Shown: piece after piece, positions 54,213-64,000 of the stretch
Layout: every line of letters starts with the position of its first letter
Position numbering within the stretch: the stretch's first letter is position 1
Assembly: GCA_963764955.1 (NCBI GenBank)
Contig: CAVXVE010000042.1
Span: 62,001-126,000 of the forward strand
Length of the DNA stretch: 64,000 bases
Origin: Roseiarcus sp963764955
GTDB taxonomy: Bacteria; Pseudomonadota; Alphaproteobacteria; Rhizobiales; Beijerinckiaceae
Reading direction: 5' to 3'
Notes under the pieces: generated by a model
Databases searched by the model: none
What the model saw: only the letters and a program-made list of their open reading frames with translations
What the model was told of the DNA's origin: nothing
Translations under genes and position numbers: made by a program

Positions 54213-55088
54213 TCACTCGCGGCCCGCCGCGCCGAGAAGTCCATAGGGGCGCAGCACCAGCACGAGCGTCATCGCGACGAACAGCATGACGTAGGCATAA
54301 CCCGGATTGAACATCGAGGTGAGGCTGATGATCTCGCCGGCCAGGAGGCCGCCAAGCACCGCGCCCGGAAACGAGCCGACTCCGCCGATGACGACGACGA
54401 CGAAGGTCTGCACAAGAATGGACTCGCCGATATCGGGTGAAATCGATACCACCGGAGCATTGACGATGCCGGCGAAGCCGGCCGCCATGGCGCCGATGCC
54501 GAACACCAGCATGAAGATCTTGTAGACGTCGATCCCAAGCGAGTCGACCATCACCGAATCCTCGATTCCCGCCCGCACGATCATGCCGATGCGCGAGCGA
54601 TACAGGACGAAATAGAGCGCGAGCAGCGCCGCCGAGACGATTGCCAGCAGCGCCAGACGATAGGTCGGATAGACCATGAAGCCGAGCGGCGTGATTCCGG
54701 TCAGCAGCGTCGGCGGCGGCACCGTCTTCGACAGGCTGCCGAAGAAGAAGCGCACGGCCTCCACGAACACGATACCGAGGCCGAAGGTGACCAGAAGCTG
54801 GTCCTCGTTCGGGCGGGCGTAGAAATGGCGGATGATCAGCCGCTCCGTCAGCACCCCGACCAGCATCACGAAGAGCGACCCGGCGATCACCGCCAGGATG
54901 AAGGACCCGGAATAGGAATAGGCTACCCAGCCGGCATAGCCGCCGAGCATGAACATCGCGCCATGGGCGAGATTCAGCACGCCCAGCATGCCGTAGATGA
55001 TCGTCAGGCCGGATGCGATCAGGGCAAGCAGCGCGCCCAGCACCAACCCGTTGAAACATTGCGATATGAAATTAGCCCAGTTGACCAC
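54213..55088 (-). CDS. livH: Branched-chain amino acid type ABC permease LivH
   Basis: About 291 residues from the GTG giving VVNWANFISQCFNGLVLGAL; an in-frame ATG at 55163 would add 25 unlikely basic residues. Eight spans, with GVLNLAHGAMFMLGGYAGW and IGGVGSFPGAVLGGLLAGE as LivH signatures. Second gene of the SBP-livH-livMG-livF operon. Confidence 0.9.
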   Translation of the reverse strand: MVNWANFISQCFNGLVLGALLALIASGLTIIYGMLGVLNLAHGAMFMLGGYAGWVAYSYSGSFILAVIAGSLFVMLVGVLTERLIIRHFYARPNEDQLLVTFGLGIVFVEAVRFFFGSLSKTVPPPTLLTGITPLGFMVYPTYRLALLAIVSAALLALYFVLYRSRIGMIVRAGIEDSVMVDSLGIDVYKIFMLVFGIGAMAAGFAGIVNAPVVSISPDIGESILVQTFVVVVIGGVGSFPGAVLGGLLAGEIISLTSMFNPGYAYVMLFVAMTLVLVLRPYGLLGAAGRE

Positions 55089-55285
55089 GCCGCCTGCCGC
55101 ACCGACACGGATGAACCAAAGGCGCCGCAGCCGTGTCCGCGACGATGACAGGCAATCCGTCAAACCGCCTGTAAGTCAAGCGGTTCGACCGGAAAACGGG
55201 GAGCTTACGTGTCCATCCGCGGGGTCGCCGGCGAAACGACGAGCCTTCCCGGCCTCCTGAGAAGCCGGGAAGGGATTGTGTCGGC

Positions 55286-56647
55286 TCAGGTGTAATCGCC
55301 AAGCTTGCACGCGGGATCCGGTTTCCCCATCAGCGGCTCGCCCGGCACCACTTCGAGCACCTCCCAGAAGTCCTCGGGGTTCTTCATGTCCTTCGGGGCC
55401 TTGCCGCGGACGATGATGACGGGTCGGATCAACTGATGATCGTCTGGGCGGAAACGCACGTCGCCGACAAATGACGGGAATGTCTCGCCCTTCTCGTACT
55501 GCTTGATGACGTCCGGCGGGTAGAAGCTGCCGGCTTCGGAGACCATGCGTGCCCAGATCGCGAACTGCATGTAGGCGTTCTCCGCGCCCCATTCCGGACG
55601 GTAGTTGTACTTCTTCTGGAAGGCGTCGACGAACATCTTCGCTAACGGGTACTTGTCCTCGAGAGTCCACCAGAAGTCGGTGGCGGCGAACACGCCTTCG
55701 GTGAGTTCCGGGCCGACCTCCTTGGCGAGGAACGGGATCTGATAGGGGATCACCATCTTCATCTTCGGGGTCAGCCCGAACTGCTTCGCCTGCTGCACCG
55801 ACAGCACGGCGTCGCGTCCCCAATTGACGTTGATGATGAATTCCGCGCCGGAATTGGCGATGTTGGTGAGATACTGGCTGAAATCCTGTGTTCCGAGCGG
55901 CGACACTTGGTCCGTCACCTGGGTCCACCCGCCCTGTGAGGTCAGATAATCGTTCACTGACTTCGTCACCGTGTGGCCATAGGTGTAGTCCGGCGTCATG
56001 AACGCCGCCTTCTTGCCCTTTCCGAAGTTCTTGAGCAAAACCGGACCGATCGCATTGGCCGCCGTCTCGCCGTAGAAGCACTGGCGGAACGAATAGCGCG
56101 CGCAGTCCTTGCCGGTTGTGTCGTTCGACCCCGAGATGGCGACGAGATAGAGGATCTTCTCGCGCTGGGCGAATTTGTTGAGCGCGACCGCGACCGCCGA
56201 CGAGGTCGACCCGGTCATGGCGATGATCTTGTTGTCGTTGATGAAGACCTGCTGTTCCTGCACCGCATTGTTCGGCTTGGCGGCCGAGTCGGCGACGACC
56301 AGCTTCACCTGCTTGCCGAGCACGCCCTTGGTCACCTTGGGCGCGATTTGCTTGATGAGATCATTGCCCTCATTGAGGTGTTCGACGGCAAGCTGCATGC
56401 CCTTGAGTTCATCCTCGCCCTGCACGGCATAGGCGCCCGTGCGCGGCACCGTGGCGCCGATCGTGACCGAATCGCCCTGCGAGCCGGCCGGCCAAGTGCC
56501 GAGCGCCGGCTTGTCGTCCGCATAGGCCCAGCCGACCTGGCCAACGAGGCCGGGTATCAGGGTCGCGCCGGCGACCCCGCCTCCGAGCTGCAACAGGCGG
56601 CGGCGCGAAAAGCCGAACCCTTTGTTTCCGAAATTGAACTCCGTCAT
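55286..56647 (-). CDS. Tat-exported substrate-binding protein of the Liv-type ABC importer
   Basis: 453 residues from the ATG preceded by GGAGGAAGAAA. A twin-arginine signal (FSRRRLLQLGGGVAGAT) leads into a Peripla_BP_6 domain: DSVTIGATVPRTGAYAVQGE, then DYTYGHTVTKSVNDY and FSQYLTNIANSGAEFIINVN. Tat export implies folding before transport. The ligand is not evident; Liv-type systems carry amino acids, amides or urea. The gene heads the importer operon. Confidence 0.88.
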   Translation of the reverse strand: MTEFNFGNKGFGFSRRRLLQLGGGVAGATLIPGLVGQVGWAYADDKPALGTWPAGSQGDSVTIGATVPRTGAYAVQGEDELKGMQLAVEHLNEGNDLIKQIAPKVTKGVLGKQVKLVVADSAAKPNNAVQEQQVFINDNKIIAMTGSTSSAVAVALNKFAQREKILYLVAISGSNDTTGKDCARYSFRQCFYGETAANAIGPVLLKNFGKGKKAAFMTPDYTYGHTVTKSVNDYLTSQGGWTQVTDQVSPLGTQDFSQYLTNIANSGAEFIINVNWGRDAVLSVQQAKQFGLTPKMKMVIPYQIPFLAKEVGPELTEGVFAATDFWWTLEDKYPLAKMFVDAFQKKYNYRPEWGAENAYMQFAIWARMVSEAGSFYPPDVIKQYEKGETFPSFVGDVRFRPDDHQLIRPVIIVRGKAPKDMKNPEDFWEVLEVVPGEPLMGKPDPACKLGDYT

Positions 56648-56671
56648 TTTCTTCCTCCCATGGATGTCCAC

Positions 56672-57012
56672 TGCGCGCCGGCCCCTCCACGCTTGCTGCG
56701 AACAAATGCGGGGGCTCGGGGCGTCTTGCGACCCAGGCCAAGCAGACTATGGTCAAGAGGGGGCGTCAATTCGACTTTCGTTCGCGACGCGGAGGCCCGC
56801 GAGGCGCGCGTTGGGACTAAACGACGCCCAAACCCGATATGGCGGTCAATCGATTACGTCCAGGGTTCCACAAATCAATTCGCAGGCACTCGACCGTATG
56901 GCCGCGGTGAAGGCCTAGGATTGCTGGAAAAGGGGTTGGGATGCACCCTGCCTGAATCGCCACAGGAAGGCGGGCTTTCGGTTGGCGCCGTTGGCCCGCA
57001 GGGAGCATCCCG
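56672..57012. other. Gap between the importer operon and IS256
   Basis: Contains the importer promoter region and the left end of the IS256 copy. I could not define the IS256 inverted repeats. No gene supported. Confidence 0.3.
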
Positions 57013-58242
57013 ATGGAGAGATTATCCGCCCCGGAGCGCACGCGCGAGGAGCTTCGCGCCTTGATGAATGGAGAGCTGGGGACGGCGGCCGGGCGAAGCG
57101 ACTTGGTTCGCCTGGCGCTGCGCCTGATCGTCGAGGAGGCGCTTGAGGGCGAAGTGGCCGACGTGCTTGGCCGCGAGCGTTATGAGCGCGGCGATGGGGA
57201 GAAGGCGGGCTACCGGAATGGCTATCGGCCAGGAAAAGTGAAGACGGCGGAAGGCGCCGTGGATTATTCGGCTCCGCAAGTCCGGGACACGCCTGAGCCC
57301 TTCGTGTCGAGCGTGCGGGCGGCGCTTTCGGGACGCACGCGGGAACTCGAGCGACTGGCGGTCGAACTCTACGCGAGAGGCCTGTCGACGCGCGACATCG
57401 AGGACGCTTTCACCGACGAGACCGGCCAGCGGCTTTTGTCGCGGGCGGCGGTGAGTGAGATCACCGAGAAGCTGTGGGCCGAGTACGAAGACTTCTGCAA
57501 GCGTGACCTGTCCGAGCACACGATCGTCTATCTGTTCGTCGACGGCATCGCCGAGCGGCTGCGTCCGGGCCAGCGGCGAGAAGCGGTTCTGGCCGCCTGG
57601 GGGATCGGCGAGGACGGGCGCAAATCGCTTTTGGGGCTGATGGCCGGATCGAAGGAGGATGTCGAAACGGTGCGGGCGTTCTTTCAGGACCTGCGCGCCA
57701 GAGGGCTTGGCGACCCGCTGCTCGTGGTCTCCGACGGGGCGCCCGGGATCATCCGGGCGATCGAGGAATGCTTCCCCCGCTCGGCGCGCCAGCGCTGTCT
57801 GGCGCACCGGATGCGCAACCTCGCAGCCAAGGTCCCGGCGGATCCATGGCCGGAATTCAAGGCGCGGGTCACCGCCTGCTATCAGGCGCCATCGAGGACG
57901 ATCGCGCGCCAACTGGCGGCCGGCATCCGCGCCGATTACGCCAACGTCCTGCCCAGTGCGCTCGCCTGTTTCGAGGACGATTTCGAGGCCTGCATCGCGC
58001 ACCTGCGCCTGCCGGTCACGCATCGTCGTTTCGCAAGGACGACGAACCTCCTCGAACGGCTGTTCGTCGAGGAGCGGCGACGGCTGAATATCATTCCCAA
58101 TGGCTTCGGCGAGAAGCCGGTGCTCAAGCTCATGTTCGGCGCGCTCATCCGAGCCGCTGAGCGCTGGCGCGGCCTGCGCTTCACGGAGTTCGAAGTCGAC
58201 CGTGAAGTAGGCCGCATTCGCCGCGGGGAGGGGTTCGTTTGA
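57013..58242 (+). CDS. IS256-family transposase
   Basis: 409 residues, mutator-type DDE enzyme: FVDGIAERL (first Asp), LLVVSDGAPGIIRAIEECFP (second Asp), then RQRCLAHRMRNLAAKVP and TTNLLERLFVEERRRLNIIP near the Glu. Intact. Five bases separate its stop from that of the IS5-family gene, so one element has inserted at the edge of the other. Confidence 0.93.
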   Translation: MERLSAPERTREELRALMNGELGTAAGRSDLVRLALRLIVEEALEGEVADVLGRERYERGDGEKAGYRNGYRPGKVKTAEGAVDYSAPQVRDTPEPFVSSVRAALSGRTRELERLAVELYARGLSTRDIEDAFTDETGQRLLSRAAVSEITEKLWAEYEDFCKRDLSEHTIVYLFVDGIAERLRPGQRREAVLAAWGIGEDGRKSLLGLMAGSKEDVETVRAFFQDLRARGLGDPLLVVSDGAPGIIRAIEECFPRSARQRCLAHRMRNLAAKVPADPWPEFKARVTACYQAPSRTIARQLAAGIRADYANVLPSALACFEDDFEACIAHLRLPVTHRRFARTTNLLERLFVEERRRLNIIPNGFGEKPVLKLMFGALIRAAERWRGLRFTEFEVDREVGRIRRGEGFV

Positions 58243-58246
58243 GCGG

Positions 58247-59607
58247 TCAGGCGTCGCCGACCGGGTCGATTGCGGCGTCGGACGCGTTAGCGAGGACGGC
58301 CATGACGAGCGCGCGCCAAAGGGCGGCGAGCCAGGCGAGGATTCTCCGGAAGTTGTAGCCGGCGGCGGCGAGCACGGCGTTGGCGGCGTCGCCTTGGACG
58401 CCTTTGAGGAAGTTGCGTCCCATGCGGTGGTCGCTCTTGGCGTGGCCGATGACGGCCTCGACGGCCGAGCGCCGGCGCAGGTCGCGTTTGATGGCGTCGG
58501 TGACGCCGCGCTTCTGGCCGGAGATATAGACTTTCATCTTGGGGTCGGGCGGGGCGTTGTGGCCGCGGTAGCCGCGGTCGGCGACGATGCGAGCAAGGCT
58601 CGCGCCGATCTGGGTCTGGATCTCCGGAATGACGGTCTCGAGCCTGTGGCCGTCGTAGGGGTTGCCCGGCAGCGCCTTCACATGGGCGATGAACTGGCCG
58701 CCCTTGGAGCGGGCGAGCGTGGTGGCGACCGACACCTTGACGCCGAACTCGTAGGGCCGGCGCGCCTTGCCCTTGCCGATGCACTCGACCTCGGGCGCGT
58801 GCAGCGAATAGATCTTCGGCCCGCGCTGGTTCTGGCGCTGATGGCGCACCCGGAAGGCCAGCGACAGTGGCTCGGCGAAAATCTCGCGCAGGCCGGCGTC
58901 GTCCCTGGTTTTGCGCACGATGTCGCGGAAGACCCGGCCCAAAAAGGTTCGCACGCTGCGCAGCGCCCGGTTGGCGCGCTTGAACTGCTTGGCATGGGCG
59001 TAGCGCTGGTAGGCGATCAGGGCGTGCTTGCCAACCCGCGCGTAGGACTGGCGCAGGCGCACGCCGTGTGTCTTGGCGAGCCGCACCAGCCGCTCGCGCG
59101 CCCGATGCATGAGCTTGCCGTCGGTCGGAAACGCCACCGCCTTCGGCTGCACGGTGGTGTCGACGATCACCTTGGAGAAGTCCGAGGGTTTGGCCGCGCC
59201 CGTGCGCGTCGCCGCGTTCAGGCTCTCCTGGATCAGCGCGACAAGCTTCTCCTCGCCCATCCGCTGGCGCCACCGCGTCAGCGACGATCGGTCGAACGGC
59301 AGCTTGTGACGGAAGAACTCCTCGCCAAAGAAGAGCTGGAAGTACGGGTTCTCGACCCAGCGCGCGCAGAGGTCCTCGTCCGACAGATCGTGCGTGTGCT
59401 TGAGGATCGAAAGCCCCGCCATCAGCCTTGTCGGCAGCGGCGGTTGACCCGGCTTGTCCGAATAGACTGCGCCGAACCGCTCCTCCAGGAACCGCCAGTC
59501 AACTGTCGAGGCCAGTTTCGCCAGCGGGTGGCCCACGTCGACGATCTGGTCGAGACGGGCCTTGAAAAAATCGCTCTGCCCGCTGTCCCGACGCTCCTTC
59601 GGCCGCA
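58247..59607 (-). CDS. IS5-family transposase
   Basis: About 453 residues from the ATG giving MRPKERRDSGQSDFFKARLD. N-terminal DUF772-type domain (GLSILKHTHDLSDEDLCARW), then the DDE core: VIVDTTVQPKAVAFPTDG, RIVADRGYRGHNAPPD and RSAVEAVIGHAKSDHRMGRN. Intact and convergent with the IS256 gene. Confidence 0.92.
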
Positions 59608-59751
59608 TCGCGAATCGCTCCCATCGCCTCTCCGACGATAGTCTATCGCCGGCGTCGAGCCAGGCGCGGTCTCGAAGTAGTGGCCCCCGGATAAGTCGAA
59701 ATGCCAAAGAGAGTGGAAATTTGGAGAGTACTTTGGAGAGGGAGGTAGGTT

Positions 59752-60063
59752 TTGGTTAAGTCAAAAGTCAGACAATTTGAACAACGAAATCAGATTAATT
59801 CCATTTCCGACAAGCCAATTGAAAGCAAGTATATTGTTGTAGTCAATAACACCGAATATGCTATGTATCGTAATTCTGAACTATGCTACCGCCACCCTCA
59901 CCTTTTCAATGGAAGTCGCGCTATTGAGCGTGTCGTCGATTATTACGACCGGCGCATCGGCAATCGTGTGCCCTCGCATGTATTGGACAGCCCCTATCTC
60001 TTTCGCTCCCTCCGGACAAAAAAACCGTTAACTTTAATGTTGCGCTCCGAGCCGCGAATTTGA
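59752..60063 (+). CDS. Unknown protein in an AT-rich island
   Basis: 103 codons from a TTG start with GGAGG a few bases upstream. It reads VKSKVRQFEQRNQINSISDK, then SKYIVVVNNTEYAMYRNSEL and a basic tail. The DNA is markedly more AT-rich than all its neighbours, which suggests recent acquisition. No family recognised; whether it is expressed is unclear. Confidence 0.4.
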   Translation: MVKSKVRQFEQRNQINSISDKPIESKYIVVVNNTEYAMYRNSELCYRHPHLFNGSRAIERVVDYYDRRIGNRVPSHVLDSPYLFRSLRTKKPLTLMLRSEPRI

Positions 60064-60297
60064 ATGGCCGCAATAAATTGGCAGCGAGCCAGTTTCAAGG
60101 CCACAGATTTGAAACGGCAGCCGCTCGGCGAACCGATCCCGAAATTCATCCGCCATGCATCTGAGAGCGACCGGATCGAGGCAAGTCTTGCGCAAATCTA
60201 TCAGCCGGTTCTGTGGCATACCGGTGGGCGAGACAAATCTCGCGGTGGAACTACGCACGACTGACTTCGCGCTAATGATGGCATGGAGGTCGCTCAT
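60034..60297 (-). pseudogene. Phosphoribosyltransferase-like N-terminal fragment
   Basis: Starts MSDLHAIISAKSVVRSSTAR and contains NRLIDLRKTCLDPVALRCMA and QICGLETGSLPI, resembling the opening of orotate-phosphoribosyltransferase-like proteins (DLR...ETG). Homology stops at the AT-rich island, so the PRPP-binding half is gone. The family assignment is tentative. Confidence 0.4.
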
Positions 60298-60487
60298 TCG
60301 CGCACCACCCTCGGTGAGCGAGACGGGTTCAGAATTCTCTGAAGCGAACGGGTGTCGGGCGCTCATGCGACGAAGTTCTTCGCCGCGGCTACGTAAAGAA
60401 ATCGCACCGCCGGCAGTCGGCCCGTCCCTGTTCCGCAACTGCGGACGCCGATACGCAAGAGTGCAATCTGCAATTCGAATGGCCCCG

Positions 60488-60688
60488 CTAAGCCGCGCCC
60501 AAGCGCGAGGCGTGCAGCAGGCTCGTGTCAGGAAACTTAGTGACGCCCGCGGCGCTCGCCGGCGTGGATGAAGCAAAGGTCACATCGTATATTGGTTCAC
60601 TGGCGCCGTCGGAGAACGTCAAAAGCCCGAGTGCGGTGATGACACTGCCGGCTACGACCTTATGCACGGGATTGGATTTTAGACTCAT
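60488..60688 (-). CDS. Doubtful small ORF downstream of lon
   Basis: 66 codons, MSLKSNPVHKVVAGSVITAL then GLLTFSDGASEPIYDVTFAS, with one hydrophobic stretch near the start. No Shine-Dalgarno or family support. It lies just beyond the lon stop. Could be a small exported protein or chance. Confidence 0.2.
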   Translation of the reverse strand: MSLKSNPVHKVVAGSVITALGLLTFSDGASEPIYDVTFASSTPASAAGVTKFPDTSLLHASRLGAA

Positions 60689-60692
60689 CGAC

Positions 60693-63111
<2,419 letters not shown>

Positions 63112-63119
<8 letters not shown>

Positions 63120-63528
63120 TCGGGGCCTCCGTCTTCTCCAGCGTAACCAACAGGCAACCCTTGAATTCCGATCGATGAATGGCGCTGTAACGACCCGCGG
63201 GCAAACGAATGCGGCGTTCGAACCGGCCCTGCGGCAATTCGAGACGGTGGATGATCGCGGTCCGCATTTCGTCCGGATAGGTCCTGAGCCCCGAAATCAG
63301 CAATTCGCCCTGAATGATGACCGCCTTGACCTCGTCGTAATCGACGCCCGGCAGAGCGACCAGCACCAGCACCGCGCGTTCGGTCTCGAGCACGTCGACC
63401 GGCGGCTCCCAGGCGACCGGGGAGCGCGAGTCGGCAGGCGGAAAGAATTGCCGGTGCATGCGCTCCGCGCGCGCCAGCATCTCGAAGGCCTCCGACCACA
63501 TCCAGTTGCTTGGAAACTTTGCTTCCAT
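63112..63528 (-). CDS. Hsp20/alpha-crystallin family protein
   Basis: 138 residues from MEAKFPSNWMWSEAFEMLAR. Alpha-crystallin fold visible in WEPPVDVLETERAVLVLVAL, PGVDYDEVKAVIIQGELLIS and RFERRIRLPAGRYSAIHRSE, ending in a short basic tail. Small heat-shock chaperone expected to hold unfolded proteins, and here coupled with lon. A divergent promoter region (63529-63731) precedes it. Confidence 0.85.
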
Positions 63529-63731
63529 GGCCTCACCCGAACCCGGCGGCGCTGGTTTTGATCCAGGCCTGCCGATGCTCAATAGCGCAATTCGGGCCCG
63601 CGTTCATCCCACGCTGGCGCTTGTTGTCCTGATCGAGGATGGTCTTCCTCGCCAGGGCCGCGCTTCCTGCGCTATTTACAGATGCCGCGGGGCGGTCGAT
63701 GCTCGCGGACCGCAGCGGGAGGAAGAGGGGC

Positions 63732-64000
63732 ATGTCGCACGCGTCGATTGAGTTCCTGACAACGCCGCGCCTGGACGAGCTCGGCCTTCTGCGGATCGCC
63801 AACGGGTCGGGGCTTTCGGTCAGCCTTCTGCCGAGCGGAGCGATCTTCGCCATCGAGCATACGCAGGCGAACCGCCGGATCATGATCAACCAGACGCTCG
63901 CTTCCCCAATCGCCAACGGCATGGGGCGGCTCTATCTGCGCACGGGCGGACCGGAGCCGGCAATTCTCCCCGTGATCGGTCCCGAGGCAAGGCTTCGCGT
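63732..64000 (+). CDS. N-terminal part of a possible glycoside hydrolase/phosphorylase-like protein
   Basis: Open from ATG (AAGAGGGGC upstream) to the window edge: MSHASIEFLTTPRLDELGLL, then VSLLPSGAIFAIEHTQANRR and MINQTLASPIANGMGRLYLR. The block SGAIFAIEH...INQ..ASPI..G..R.YLR recalls the N-terminal domain of GH94/cyclic-glucan-type proteins. Too short for a firm call. Confidence 0.35.
   Translation, partial: MSHASIEFLTTPRLDELGLLRIANGSGLSVSLLPSGAIFAIEHTQANRRIMINQTLASPIANGMGRLYLRTGGPEPAILPVIGPEARLR

Overview
The window is high-GC DNA with alphaproteobacterial gene content: a Tat-exported selenocysteine formate dehydrogenase, an xylFHG-type sugar importer, an ilvB leader-peptide attenuator, and DUF3551, DUF4126 and EthD proteins. 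The best guess is a Hyphomicrobiales bacterium of the Beijerinckiaceae/Methylocystaceae type. No rRNA or tRNA gene was seen to test this. Chromosomal housekeeping genes alternate with mobile DNA and decayed fragments.

Left chromosomal part (1-13.1 kb): start of a sensor kinase behind ilvD, an orphan type VI secretion cluster (broken vgrG, an accessory protein, a DUF4280 PAAR-like protein), then fdoG-fdoH-fdoI-fdhE for a membrane-bound formate dehydrogenase. fdoG carries an in-frame UGA followed by a textbook bacterial SECIS hairpin. An acyl-CoA ligase follows.

Central mobile element (13,156-30,600): a 17.4-kb transposon with about 100-bp terminal inverted repeats and a perfect 14-bp target duplication (TAAATTGGAGTCAT). 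It encodes a Cas1-family integrase and a family B DNA polymerase, but no cas2, no interference genes and no CRISPR array. This is the architecture of a casposon. Cargo includes a predicted secreted zinc peptidase operon, a type I secretion ABC/HlyD pair, the 3' end of a likely type I substrate cut by an IS3 element, and a decayed AraC regulator. The target is a dispersed repeat; an uninterrupted relative lies at 50.85-51.02 kb.

Right part (30.6-64 kb): SDR oxidoreductase, collagen-like lipoprotein, DUF3551 and EthD proteins, an FG-GAP/diheme cytochrome pair, xylFHG, a class III nucleotide cyclase, DUF4126, an Nramp-like transporter, an alpha/beta hydrolase, ilvB-(dehydratase)-ilvH behind an attenuator, a truncated cytochrome oxidase operon abutting a fragment of an Fe-S oxidoreductase, a branched-chain amino acid type ABC importer with a fused LivM-LivG, IS256 and IS5 copies, a small AT-rich island, hsp20-lon, and the start of a further gene.

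Many otherwise normal genes carry one frameshift, and nearly all are cured by deleting a single base. That pattern points to insertion errors in the assembly, so these genes are described as probably intact in the organism. True decay is most likely for the AraC gene, the Fe-S oxidoreductase fragment, the SDR remnant and possibly vgrG.
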